From Paracyclopina nana (taxonomy: Eukaryota; Arthropoda; Copepoda; Cyclopoida; Cyclopettidae), in contig JAGUCH010000003.1 in the NCBI GenBank assembly GCA_019096065.1, forward strand, positions 3,162,001 through 3,226,000: 64,000 bases of DNA, read 5' to 3'. How positions within the stretch are numbered: position 1 is the first letter of the stretch; every line of letters starts with the position of its first letter. This document shows, one piece after another, positions 22,728 to 32,869 of the stretch. The notes below the pieces were generated by a model that saw only the letters and a program-made list of their open reading frames with translations, was not told where the DNA came from and made no database searches. A program made the translations under genes and the position numbers.

Positions 22728-23785
22728 GAAGTCGTTGTTTCCGACAACGACCAAATAAGACCGGGAAGAGGAAGCGACAATATTAGTGCGTTCCGGCTGA
22801 AAGTATGCCACGAACATCAACCTCACCCTCGCTGAGGCTACGGTGGCTGAGGCTACCAAAAGCTCACGAGAGGGAGCAACTTGGGCAGCAGATCCCGTCA
22901 CCCGCATCGTCCCCCGAGACACCGAGTGCGGATGCTGTGCCCCCTGGGTCCAAACACCAGGACCGTTTCCGCGTCGAGGCCGGGGTGCCCTTGAGAAGAG
23001 GCCATCTACCCGCCACCGGAAGCGCGCTACATAGTCGGCGCTGCATCACTCTGCAGAAGGATGTAACAAGCCACTAGTAATAATCGGTCACTGTACACGC
23101 ATCGCGAATGCCAATAAATCAAATGTGACTAAGTTGATCAATCTATCGCTCATTCATGCTCCCAACTTAATTCGAATACCGCGCAGCGAACTGCCGGTCG
23201 GCCACGCTCACGCACGATCATTGGCCCGAGGCCGCGGCCTCCGGCCGCTCGGGCGGGTCACAACCCCCCTCAGGGCAGAGACCCAAATCACTGCAATCCA
23301 AGGCACTAAATGCTGCTCTGCTCCAATGCATTCCACGCGTAATTGCCGTGGTGAATAGAGAAGCATTGGCCATCCTGCATCAAAGCAAGAGAGCAGTACA
23401 AGCAAGCCATAAACTGGCCCCTTTATGGGGGCTGCATGTGGCGCTTCACATGTGCAGAGCAATTAGCGGATTGTCTGTCAACGCACTAAAAGCCATTATT
23501 CTCAAATGCGCAGCATTCGCTCCAAACAACCTTCTTGTTAACGATCGTAAAACATCTCCTATCGGGGACCGGATCGCACAAACAATTCTAAATTGCTACG
23601 CTAAAACGATCCCCGAGGGTCGGAGAATTACAACGGATGCTGCGGGTGAGCGGCCGCTGCATAGGGGACAAGAGAGGCTATAAAGACCGAGTACCAGGGA
23701 AAAGTCACAGTTCTTTGGATCCGCTCCAAGTTGCTACACCCTGCTCTCGCGCTTTTTACGCCATTCTTGCCGCCGCTCGCTCATC
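22728..23785 (+). other. probable remainder of the 5' LTR and untranslated leader
   Basis: This non-coding stretch lies between the LTR terminus and the gag start. It holds an AATAAA signal at 23113-23118. No clear primer-binding site of the TGG type was recognised. Short open frames in it are not convincing. Confidence 0.5.
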
Positions 23786-25138
23786 ATGCCTGTCGAACGA
23801 TCTCCTCCTCGCACCTCTGCAAACGAGGAGCTCGGGGCGTCCCCAGACAGCCACGAGTTGGGGCCACACCCCACCGGGCTCCAACAACGCTTTGAAGCCG
23901 ATCTAAGCACCCTCGGGGCCCACGGGGCCGCCGCCGGGAGCCGTCCTGGCCTAGACCCTCTTGGGTTTCCGCGGAACCGTGGATCGGCCGCTGAGGCTGC
24001 CACTGGGACCAGGCCTCGCGAGGCTAGGGCGGATCCGCCAAACCAACCAACCAAGACCGACCCGGCCGGCGCCAACCCCGACACCGAGGGGCTGTCGCAG
24101 TCGATGCTGCTGCAATTCCTGAAGTCCATGGAGGCCCAGCGGCAGGCGGATGCACAGGCCCGCAAACAGGAGGCCGAGCTACGGCTCTTGGAGATTAACA
24201 CCCGCCGTCTCGAGGCTGAAAACGCCGCTGCTCGTTCCGGGCGCAAGCGCAAACTTGAAAAGTTCGAGGACACGGAAGCTGACAAGTGGCTCACCTTCCG
24301 CCTTCATGTGGAGGCCACCTTCTTGGGGTCCAAGGACACCGAGGCCACCAAGAAACTGGAGGTCAAGCATGCCATGGTGGGCGCGGCACTTCGTACTATC
24401 AATGAGGTAGATCTGTTCCTGACGGACGAAAGCTTCACCCTCAAGCACCTGCTCGACGCCTACGAGAGGTTCTTCGTCACCGCTACGTCGTCCCAGGTGG
24501 CCCGTATAGCCCTCGAAACGGCCCATCAGCGCTCTGATGAAGGGATTCCCCAATGGCACGCTAGACTGCGCAGCATCTTCGTCCGCGCCAAGCCTGAGCT
24601 GGCCAAGGAGGTCGAGACCTACCCCGACTTGATCCGTATGTTTGTGACCAAGCTTCACCGCAAGGATGTGGTCATGGGCATCGCCGGGCACAAATTCACC
24701 ACCATGGCCGACGCCTTGGAAGCTGCCAGTCAAGCTGAATGTTGGTTGTCGTTGGGGCAAGGTAAAGGCCGCGTCGCCGCCATGATTCCCGGAGCCGGCG
24801 ACGACTCCACGGTCGTATGCTTCTACTGCGAGCGTAAGGGTCACCGCAAGAGCGAATGCAGGACCCTCGACTCCGACAAGCGTAATGGCCGCTACGACTC
24901 CAAGATCGACAAGTGGGCTCACGCAGCTTCCCTCAACAAGGACCAGGCGGCTCGAGGACAGAGTTCCAGAGGTCGAGGACGAAGGCGCGCCTCCGACCAG
25001 AAAAGGACCTCCGATCGGCAAGGCTCGTCGAACAAAAAGCCTCGAGTCAATGAAATCTACGAGGCCAAGCCCAAGGAAGAACCCGAATCCGAGGCCTCGG
25101 ATGATGCGGCGCCGGGAAACGACTCGACCCGGTTGTAG
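23786..25138 (+). CDS. gag: retroelement gag polyprotein
   Basis: An intact 450-codon frame starts at ATG 23786. The N-terminal part is Pro/Gly/acidic, then a charged helical stretch rich in Ala, Glu and Arg (about residues 105-150) leads into a capsid-like region. A CCHC zinc knuckle, CFYCERKGHRKSEC, lies at about residue 347. The C-terminus is basic and Arg/Gly-rich (RGQSSRGRGRRRASDQ), typical of nucleocapsid. It is followed after 74 nt by pol in another frame. It would form the particle and bind the genomic RNA. Confidence 0.88.
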   Translation: MPVERSPPRTSANEELGASPDSHELGPHPTGLQQRFEADLSTLGAHGAAAGSRPGLDPLGFPRNRGSAAEAATGTRPREARADPPNQPTKTDPAGANPDTEGLSQSMLLQFLKSMEAQRQADAQARKQEAELRLLEINTRRLEAENAAARSGRKRKLEKFEDTEADKWLTFRLHVEATFLGSKDTEATKKLEVKHAMVGAALRTINEVDLFLTDESFTLKHLLDAYERFFVTATSSQVARIALETAHQRSDEGIPQWHARLRSIFVRAKPELAKEVETYPDLIRMFVTKLHRKDVVMGIAGHKFTTMADALEAASQAECWLSLGQGKGRVAAMIPGAGDDSTVVCFYCERKGHRKSECRTLDSDKRNGRYDSKIDKWAHAASLNKDQAARGQSSRGRGRRRASDQKRTSDRQGSSNKKPRVNEIYEAKPKEEPESEASDDAAPGNDSTRL

Positions 25139-25212
25139 AGAGCTCCAGCCGGGTCCCCTCACCTTCCTCCATATTAGCGGCTCTCGACCACATCGCCAGT
25201 CATCAACGATTC

Positions 25213-28200
25213 ATGGCCCAAGTCCCGATCCGCATCGGCAAGATCAAAGCCAGTGCCCTGGTCGACAGCGGCAACAGCTGGCGCACGTGCATCTCCGAGA
25301 ATTTTGCTCGCCGACTTGGAGTTCTTCCACACGGTCTCCGGCCCATGCTCGACATGCCCGCGGTGGGCACCGCCCACGCACAGCAACGCCTCCAGGTCCT
25401 GGGGGAGTTACGGCAGCCACTGCGAGTGCAGCTGGGTAACCACCCTCACTCCTTCTCTATCCGACCCGCAGTGGTACGGAACCTCTCCATGGATTTCAAC
25501 TTGTCAGGGCCATTCTTGAGCCACCACCGCATCGACCAGCTCCACTCCCAAGGGACCCTGCGCGTGCACGGGAAGCAGATCCCGCTGGTGGGCGCCCTCC
25601 AACCCGCTGAGGATCAGGAAGAGTACGAAATCCGGATTCTGCGGCCCGTCAATATTCCAGCCCGCACTGTCACCCTGGTGGCCGCCGTAGCCCCTCACTG
25701 GCCCCACGGGTCCACGCGGGCCGCCGCCCTCGAGGCAGAGCCCCAGTTTGCCGCGCAGACGCAGCTGGCGCCCTGGAACATTGCATTAGTCCAGCCGCGG
25801 GCCGGCGGCAGCCTGGCAGTTGGGGTGCTGAACCCCCTGGATCACCCGCTCCGCCTTAAGGGCGGAGTGACCTACGGCACCCTCCGTGTCTACGAAGAAA
25901 GCGAGGGCCCCAGCGGAACCGAGGCTACTCCCTCGGTGCACGCGGTGCGCACGCCGGTCACCACCCGCAGTACCAGCCGAAAGCAGTCGGAGTCCGATGC
26001 CAAGCGCCGTTACGAGCAAGCCAACCTTATCATTGACACCTTCAAGCTGAACGAGAACGACATGCTCAAAGGGAACCCCAAGCGGCTGGCACAAGCCGCC
26101 ACCCTGCTCGCGGCCCACGTCGGAGCCTTTTCATTTGACGGCCGCACGGGGCAGACCACACTGGTCGAGCACGCCATAGACCTCAAGCCTGGGACAAAGC
26201 CCATCAACATCCGTCGGCGACCCATCAATCCGAACCTCGAGGCGTCCCTGAAGGAACAGATCCAGAAGTGGTTGGATGAAGAAGTCATCACGCCCATCAC
26301 TTCGCCGTGGTCCGCGCCTCTCGTCCCCGTCCGCAAGAAGGATGGCACGCTGCGATGGTGTGTAGATTATAGGGAACTCAACAAGGCCACTGTAGTCGAC
26401 TCACACCCCATCGGAGACGTCAGGGACAACCTCAGCCGACTTGCCCGCTCCACAGTGTTTTCGACGTTGGACGCGGTGGGTGCCTTTAACGTGGTTCCCA
26501 TTCGGGCAGAGGACGTGGAGAAGACCACCTTTTCCACAGGAGACGGCTCATACGCCTTCCTCAAGATGCCCTTCGGCCTCACCAATGCGCCCAAGACATA
26601 CAGCCGCCTCAACAGGATGGTTCTGGAGGGCATATCATGGGACGTTGCCCTGCCATACCTCGACAATTGCTTAGTCCATTCAACCGACTTCGAGTCCCAC
26701 CTCCGCAACTTGCGCCTGGTGCTGCAGGCCCACGAGAAAGCAGGACTCCTGCTGAAGCCGTCCAAATGTCACCTGTTCCAATCCAGAGTGACATACTTGG
26801 GGCATGTTGTCACTCCTCAGGGCCTCGAGGTCATGCCAGCCTACATTGACCTCATCCGTGAATGGCCCTTGCCTAACACCAGGAAGCAGCTGCGTATCTT
26901 CCTTGGCAAGGCCAATTATTACCGATCCTTCATTGAGAGGTACCAACATGTCGCGGCGCCCCTGTCGGACAAGCTCTCCAAGGACGACGGCACCAGCGAC
27001 AACCATGTTTTCCAACCCAGCCCGGAGTTCCGGGCCGCTTTCGACGAGCTCAAGAAGAGGCTGACCTCTGCGCCTGTACTGGCCTATCCGGACTTCGCCT
27101 CGCCTAACCCCTTCATCCTGGACACGGATTTCTCACAAGAAAACAGGGCTGTTGGGGGGGTCCTTTCCCAAGTCCAAGATCGCAAGGAAAGAGTCATCTT
27201 ATACGGCGCCAAGAAGCTGAACGCCGCTCAAAGCAATTATTCCGCTAATCAGGGCGAGCTGGTGGCCGTAATAATTTTCATCAAGCAATTCAAGTATTAC
27301 CTACAACACCGCCGTTTCATCCTGCGCACTGACCATCGGGCCCTCCTCTGGATCCGCTCCATGGAAGCGCCCACGGGAATGCTGGGCCGATGGCTCGACA
27401 CCATCTCCAACTACGACTTCGAAGTGGTACACCGGGCAGGAGTGAAGCACGGCAACGCCGATTCCCTCAGCCGAGCGCCCCACCTGGCACGGCGGGGTGA
27501 CCATATCAGTTCAGACGTCTCTGATGATGACTTTTTCCGGGTGGCTAATCTCAAGCTGATTCCCACGAAGCCGGAAGCGTGGGCTGCGGCCCAGGAGGAG
27601 GACGACGACCTGGTCCTTCTAAGACAGCTCGTCCGACTGAAACAACCGCCCTCGCAGGAGAACCTCAACGCCGCATCACCTCGAGGTCGCGTGCTACTGG
27701 AACAACTAAGTTCCATGACCATGGATCGGCAAGGTGCTCTTCGCTTGCTGGATCGGAAGAGGCAAACCTCGCGACTGGTGGTGCCCCGCCAGTGGCAGGA
27801 AGCCAGCCTCCGCCACGTACACGACACCATGGGACACCAAGGGCGCGACTCCGTGGTCCACAGGGCAGCTCAGCACTTCTACTTCCCAGGCATGACGCGT
27901 CTGGCCGATGAAGTCGTCAATTCCTGCCTCCTTTGCCAGCGGTCCAAGCCGGGCCAGAAAAATCAATTGCACACCCTCAAATCGCATTACGCGGGCTACC
28001 CGTTCCAGATCTTGAGCCTTGACTACGTAGGGCCGTTCCAGCCTTCGTCGAACCGTCACCGCTACTTGTTCACCGCTAAGTGCGTCTTCACCAAATGGAT
28101 CGAAGCTTTCCCGTGCAGTTCCAATGATGCTGAAACAGCCGTGCGGTTTTTGACGACCGAAATCATCCCTAGATTTGGCCTTCCAGAGAGACTACACACC

Positions 28201-29562
28201 GATCAAGGGACTCATTTCACGGCCCATCTCATGCGGGAAGTATGTGCGGCCCTTGGGATACAAGCCACCACTACTCCTTCATACAACCCGCGCAGCAACC
28301 CGGTCGAACGGGCGCATCGGGATCTCAACGAGCTCATCAGGAAGATGGTCAAGGGTCGATACGCGGACTGGGCCGAGGTTGTTCCCTTCGCCCTCTTCGT
28401 CCTCCGTACCACCAAAAACCGCTCCACGGGCATGGCACCATATGAAATGGTTTTCGGTCGCCAACCGTCAACCAACCTGGACTTGATCTTTGGAGACCCG
28501 CAGCCGGCTGTAGCAAAGGCCACGCAAGCAGGCCGATTCGCCAAGCAACTGAAGGAGCGAATACAACTGGCGCATGAATGGGCACGGAAAAACATCTCCA
28601 ACTCGATCGAGCGACAACGACGGGCCTACCACATGGACAAGCGTGCGTTCATAGTGGGACAGAAAGTGTGGCTGTTCACCCCGAAAGTTATTCCACGCAT
28701 CTCCAAAAAGCTACAAACCTTCTGGACGGGACCTTGGACAATTGAAAAACAAGTGAACGAGCTCACTTACGAAATAGCACCAGACCCGTCTTGGGCTCGA
28801 GCGCGAAACCAGGTCGTCTCGGTAGACCGCCTTAAGTTGTACATCCCACCTGACCAAGATCAAGGCAACGTGTCTACTGCACCACCGGCCGAGGATTTGG
28901 ATCTGTCCATGTTAGGCGACGAATCCGCCGAATTCCTCGCGGACCCGCAAAATGAAGTCGCGGCGGAGCCCGCTAATGACCTCGCTGTGCCTTATGAATA
29001 TGCGGTGGCCCCGACGGACAGAGAATATGGGTTCCCAGAAGCCCGAGATGACCCCATCCCGGCCTTCAACGACGACCCCACGATACCTGAATACGACTGC
29101 ACCCGGTACCCATCCGATTCGGATGAACGCCCATCCACACCGGATAATGAGTCTCCACAGAATACTCCACAACTGCCAAGCCCTCCTACAGACGATGATG
29201 AGCCCAGGCGCACTAGCACAGTGGTGAAAAGGAAACGACGATCAAATGCAGAAATGTTGCAGGCTGACACCGAACGATTCTTAGGCGGACCAGAGGCGGT
29301 CACCAAACGGTCTAGATCCAAAACACGCAGCGGTGACAGGAAAAGCACGACCGACGAGGATACGTTACCACTGCAGCATTTACAGGCCAACCCGCCAACC
29401 GTGCATCAAGCAACTAGGTATCTGCTCCCACCGCTAGAACCGCGGCCACTACCTCTTCGACCGACCATCCCGTCACCAATCAAAGAGGCCTCTCACTCAA
29501 CATCATCGTCGGCACCGTCAGCAGCTACCGCAGAAACGTGCGACGACGTGTTCCAGGACTAA
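25213..29562 (+). CDS. pol: retroelement pol: protease, RT, RNase H, integrase
   Basis: One open frame of 1449 codons. Order: aspartic protease (ALVDSGNS, about residue 17), RT (about 350-560), RNase H (D in DTDFS about 637, E in GEL, D in TDHRA, D in ADSLSRAP), integrase zinc finger (MGHQG ... CLLC), integrase core with D (SLDYVGPF, about 936), D (HTDQGTHF, about 995) and E (NPVERAHRDL, about 1030), and a GPY/F-type module (TGPWTIEK). A long Pro/acidic tail follows. The RT catalytic box reads YLDN (about residue 481) where YxDD is expected. The frame is otherwise undamaged. Expression relative to gag would need a -1 shift or reinitiation. Confidence 0.9.
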   Translation: MAQVPIRIGKIKASALVDSGNSWRTCISENFARRLGVLPHGLRPMLDMPAVGTAHAQQRLQVLGELRQPLRVQLGNHPHSFSIRPAVVRNLSMDFNLSGPFLSHHRIDQLHSQGTLRVHGKQIPLVGALQPAEDQEEYEIRILRPVNIPARTVTLVAAVAPHWPHGSTRAAALEAEPQFAAQTQLAPWNIALVQPRAGGSLAVGVLNPLDHPLRLKGGVTYGTLRVYEESEGPSGTEATPSVHAVRTPVTTRSTSRKQSESDAKRRYEQANLIIDTFKLNENDMLKGNPKRLAQAATLLAAHVGAFSFDGRTGQTTLVEHAIDLKPGTKPINIRRRPINPNLEASLKEQIQKWLDEEVITPITSPWSAPLVPVRKKDGTLRWCVDYRELNKATVVDSHPIGDVRDNLSRLARSTVFSTLDAVGAFNVVPIRAEDVEKTTFSTGDGSYAFLKMPFGLTNAPKTYSRLNRMVLEGISWDVALPYLDNCLVHSTDFESHLRNLRLVLQAHEKAGLLLKPSKCHLFQSRVTYLGHVVTPQGLEVMPAYIDLIREWPLPNTRKQLRIFLGKANYYRSFIERYQHVAAPLSDKLSKDDGTSDNHVFQPSPEFRAAFDELKKRLTSAPVLAYPDFASPNPFILDTDFSQENRAVGGVLSQVQDRKERVILYGAKKLNAAQSNYSANQGELVAVIIFIKQFKYYLQHRRFILRTDHRALLWIRSMEAPTGMLGRWLDTISNYDFEVVHRAGVKHGNADSLSRAPHLARRGDHISSDVSDDDFFRVANLKLIPTKPEAWAAAQEEDDDLVLLRQLVRLKQPPSQENLNAASPRGRVLLEQLSSMTMDRQGALRLLDRKRQTSRLVVPRQWQEASLRHVHDTMGHQGRDSVVHRAAQHFYFPGMTRLADEVVNSCLLCQRSKPGQKNQLHTLKSHYAGYPFQILSLDYVGPFQPSSNRHRYLFTAKCVFTKWIEAFPCSSNDAETAVRFLTTEIIPRFGLPERLHTDQGTHFTAHLMREVCAALGIQATTTPSYNPRSNPVERAHRDLNELIRKMVKGRYADWAEVVPFALFVLRTTKNRSTGMAPYEMVFGRQPSTNLDLIFGDPQPAVAKATQAGRFAKQLKERIQLAHEWARKNISNSIERQRRAYHMDKRAFIVGQKVWLFTPKVIPRISKKLQTFWTGPWTIEKQVNELTYEIAPDPSWARARNQVVSVDRLKLYIPPDQDQGNVSTAPPAEDLDLSMLGDESAEFLADPQNEVAAEPANDLAVPYEYAVAPTDREYGFPEARDDPIPAFNDDPTIPEYDCTRYPSDSDERPSTPDNESPQNTPQLPSPPTDDDEPRRTSTVVKRKRRSNAEMLQADTERFLGGPEAVTKRSRSKTRSGDRKSTTDEDTLPLQHLQANPPTVHQATRYLLPPLEPRPLPLRPTIPSPIKEASHSTSSSAPSAATAETCDDVFQD

Positions 29563-29870
29563 TACAAACCAAGTGCAAAAAGGCCATAATACGCACCAAT
29601 ATTGCTCCCTCATGACAAAGTTTGGGGGGGTACACACATTTATGCCACATTTATGCCATATTTCATATCACATATGTATCATAACTGCATTATTAACACA
29701 TGCTCATGCTATATAAACCATGACATTCGGGCGCAAACACTAACAAGACAAACAAGCGTATAATAATCATTTACCTTCTCTCTTGCAGTCTGAGTTAATA
29801 ACCAACTACCTCCTAAGCGAAGGGAATTTATAAAGTGTACACTAGCTCACCACTACGTACTACGTCCACC
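29563..29870 (+). promoter_or_regulatory. pol-env spacer with purine tract, TATA-like box and splice acceptor
   Basis: The spacer contains seven consecutive G residues at 29624-29630, a TATATAAAC sequence at about 29709-29718, and a strong splice acceptor (TTCTCTCTTGCAG, AG at 29787-29788) 83 bases before the env ATG. A spliced subgenomic env mRNA, as in errantiviruses, would fit. The G-tract could be a second polypurine priming site. Neither role is proven. Confidence 0.45.
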
Positions 29871-32331
29871 ATGCATCCAGGTCATTGCTTGTGCAGTCCC
29901 ACGCTGATGCTCCTCGTCTTCTTTGGATACAGCTACTGGATCCTCCTCAACGAGGTGGCCCAAGCAGCAGCCTTCCCGGGGCAGTCACCACGACCAGCCG
30001 ATTTGTACACCCCAGACGCCAAGGTGACCTCGTTCACCACCTATGACTGCGCGCATCCAGATGCCATGTACGAAGCTATCGACCTGAGCCAGCCTGAACT
30101 CTGTGAAGATATTCGCAGCTCTTACCAGTCGCCGGTTAATATCACGATTCAGGTACTGCAGACGGCCTCGACCCTCTCCGTTAAGGCATACCGGTGCCGA
30201 GTGCACATATCGCGGGAAGTTACCCGCTGTGGATATGATAGCATCAGTTATGGGAGTCAAATGACGGACGTAAATAGGCCCTACCTGGTAACGCCGCAAG
30301 CCTGCCGAGACGCCGCCGAGAAACGCTTCCTGCTGGTGGAAGATAAGAAGGTCCAAGTCACGCTCAATACCCCCGTGTCCCTGTCGTACTTCTCCAAGGG
30401 TGGGCTCGATAAGGATCACAAGTGCACGACGACTACTTTCACCAGTGGTGGCGTGACATTCTACAAATCGTATGAAACCACCACGATCCACGCGCTGGTG
30501 GAACCGATCTACGGGAAGCTAAACACGGCCCATGGGCGGGTGGTCTTCTCCAACCACCTTACAGCCAACTTCCAGGACTTGATCGTGCAGGACGACGCCG
30601 AAGGCACCATTGTGTGGCCTAAGCGCAAGACCCCCCGCTGCGAAGATGAACTGAGCGAAGTATACAAAGGGCCGGCCGTTCTGTACCCTCACCGCAACTC
30701 GTCCAGCTTCAGCGGCAACACGGGTCACCTAGGAGACCTGCTCCTCCTCGCCCACGAAGAAGAATCGCGGTTCGCGGGATTCGTCCTCAAGGGCGTGCAG
30801 TCCATGTGCCAGCGGCGGCTGTTCACCACTCAGCTCCGCGACTTCGCTGTCTTGATCGTGGGACCCGGGATGGACCCCTCCAAGCCAAGTACCTTCACCC
30901 GGAGGACATGGACGGTGCGAATATACAGACACAGCTGGCATTCGTGCATTCGCAGCACGCGCTGCATATCCAGGACCGATTCAAGTTCCTCCAGGAACTT
31001 ATCTGCAAGAACGAACGATCGATCCTGCACTCCAAGCTTCAGAGTATGGCGTCCGGCTCCTCATCGTACGCCACCCTTGATAGCCACGGACCAGGCCATC
31101 TAGTCACCCGTGCCGGGGCTGTAGCCTATGTTACCTCCTGATACCCGGTGCAAGCCGTCACCAGGTCTATTGCGAACTGCACACAGGAGATTCCCGTGCT
31201 GGTGAACAACGAGACCCGATTCGCGGACCCTCTCTCCTTTGTGCTGACTGACCGGCCCAGCGTGGTCCCATGCGATTCCATCACCCCAATTAAATGGAAG
31301 ATCCACAATCAGTGGATGTGTGCCACCCCCAGATCCACGCCTGTATTGCCCCTACGCAACTCAACCCCATGTCGGACGCGGCTCCCCGGAGCGGACATTA
31401 CGACATCAGTCGAGGACTAGGGGTGGAGTGTTCTCGGCGGAACAGCGGGCCAACCATATCCTCTACCTCCACTTGTTTAGCAGTCGGGAGGCCGTGGTGA
31501 ACACTATCACTAGTAACGTGCTCCACAACTCGCTTATCACGGGCAGCAGGTCGACTACGCTTATGGACGCAGGAAGACATTGATCAAATGGTGGATCATG
31601 TCGGCAGCGCGATTATTCCTTTCTTCAGCTCAGTAGGGAAGTATTATTCCTACTTCACAGGGACTCTCATCACCATCGGCCTGATCAAGTTGATCCTCGG
31701 AGCCGTCATCCAGATGATCATCCTGTACCGACGGCGCGGACTGGGTTGGTGGATGTTCTTGGCTCTGTGGCATACGGCCTTCCTTATGGTCGAGATGCCG
31801 TGGCGGATGCTTACCAACCTTGGGCACGACCAGATTCTGTTCCCTGGCGGGGACGACGATGACGAGGACCAACCCCCAACACGCGGCAGGCGCCGACCTC
31901 GAAACCGGGAAGGACCCGAGGCGTACCCCCTGGCCGCCCTCAGCGATGGAGACGAAGAGGATGACGACGAGGCACCCCCTAAGTACGGGGTCGCAGAACC
32001 GGGAGAAACCGATGGACCCCGCCGGTCTGGATTCCGCCAACGCATGAGGGAGGCTCTATTTAAAGAACAAGACGGCCTCTACCGGAACCTGCAGGCACAG
32101 GTCGACGCGCTGGCGAGACAGAACAAGACCATGCACAACTACATTATGGCTGTGCTCCCCTCGGCTCCGGCGCCCAATACTGTGGCCTCCGCGACCTCGA
32201 CGCCCCTGAAGTCACCGATGGAAGGAGGAGCGACCACCGGTCCACCTATCTCCCCTGTACCTCCGGCCGCGGGATCCCCCCGACATAGGGTGCCAGCATT
32301 GCGCCGTGAGGACACGGCCACGCTTCAATAG
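29871..32331 (+). pseudogene. env: env-like glycoprotein of chuvirus/mononegavirus type, frameshifted
   Basis: An ATG at 29871 starts a signal-peptide-like segment. A cysteine-rich ectodomain follows whose spacing (YDC near the start, a conserved YRC...V...CGY block, then a PQACRDA block) resembles the glycoprotein of chuviruses, a family also known from endogenous arthropod elements. The frame is broken near 30890, again near 31140, and again before 31588, so the middle of the protein is spread over three frames. The last part (31588-32331) has two hydrophobic segments and a long acidic cytoplasmic tail. The domain assignment is by pattern only. The copy cannot encode a full-length product. 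Confidence 0.7.
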
Positions 32332-32339
32332 GGGGAAAT

Positions 32340-32389
32340 TGTAGCAGGATCCCGAGCCTGCGTACCTGCGCTCTCGCCTCCCTCTCGGG
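32340..32389 (+). repeat. 3' LTR terminus, shared 50 bp, then truncated
   Basis: This is identical to the first 50 bp of the element and directly follows the purine tract GGGGGAAAT. The downstream sequence (CGGTAGCACTACAATTGTAC) is not present in the 5' LTR, so the 3' LTR is truncated or replaced. Confidence 0.7.
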
Positions 32390-32869
32390 CGGTAGCACTA
32401 CAATTGTACAGCAGTAAATAAACGACTATGCGCGAGCAAACAGCTCGACGACATATATTCTTCCAACTAAGATGGAGTCTTATAAGCTATAAGTTAGTAA
32501 GGTGTAACGCGTAGGTCTCAGAGTGTTCGAACCCCTACATAATGTGTGTCACTTGATAAAGTTAAACGTCCGAGCTTATATATATGTGCAGTAATATGAA
32601 CTGATATTTGATATTTGAGCTAAGGTACAGCTCAAACTACAGCTAACAGCTCCGATCGGAACGAAATTTTGAGGAGTTCAAGGTTTCTCGTTACAATAAC
32701 CTAATACCAATATTTAAAAAAATACGACCAAGATGTGCCAGGATTTTTAATTCAAAGGTTGCTAGAGCGCACTATAAGTTAGTTCCGTTCGTAAACAAAA
32801 CATCAGCGTGTTTCTACTGCTTCAGTGCAAGCTGCTAACTTCTGGAGCTTTTACATAAAAGTCGCCAAA
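32390..32869. other. intergenic region and probable helicase promoter
   Basis: There is no coding exon. A weak B-box-like sequence (GTGTTCGAACCCC) lies at about 32527-32539. The last 100 bp before the helicase ATG probably holds its promoter and 5' UTR, but no core element can be named. Confidence 0.4.

Larger units (their letters stand above)
22678..32389 (+). mobile_element. GC-rich Gypsy/errantivirus-like element with gag, pol and chuvirus-type env
   Basis: The left terminus at 22678 and the right terminus at 32340 share the same 50 bp, starting TGTAGCAGGATCCCGAGC. The right copy is preceded by a polypurine tract, GGGGGAAAT, as expected of a 3' LTR. After these 50 bp the ends diverge, so the rest of one or both LTRs is lost or replaced, and no target duplication was recognised. 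Between them lie gag, an uninterrupted 1449-codon pol and a frameshifted env. The base composition is clearly more GC-rich than the surrounding DNA, which suggests recent arrival from a differently biased element population. Confidence 0.8.

Noticed and set aside
24179..25162. 327-codon open frame on the minus strand
   Set aside because: It is antisense to the errantivirus-like gag and arises from the GC-rich codon composition.
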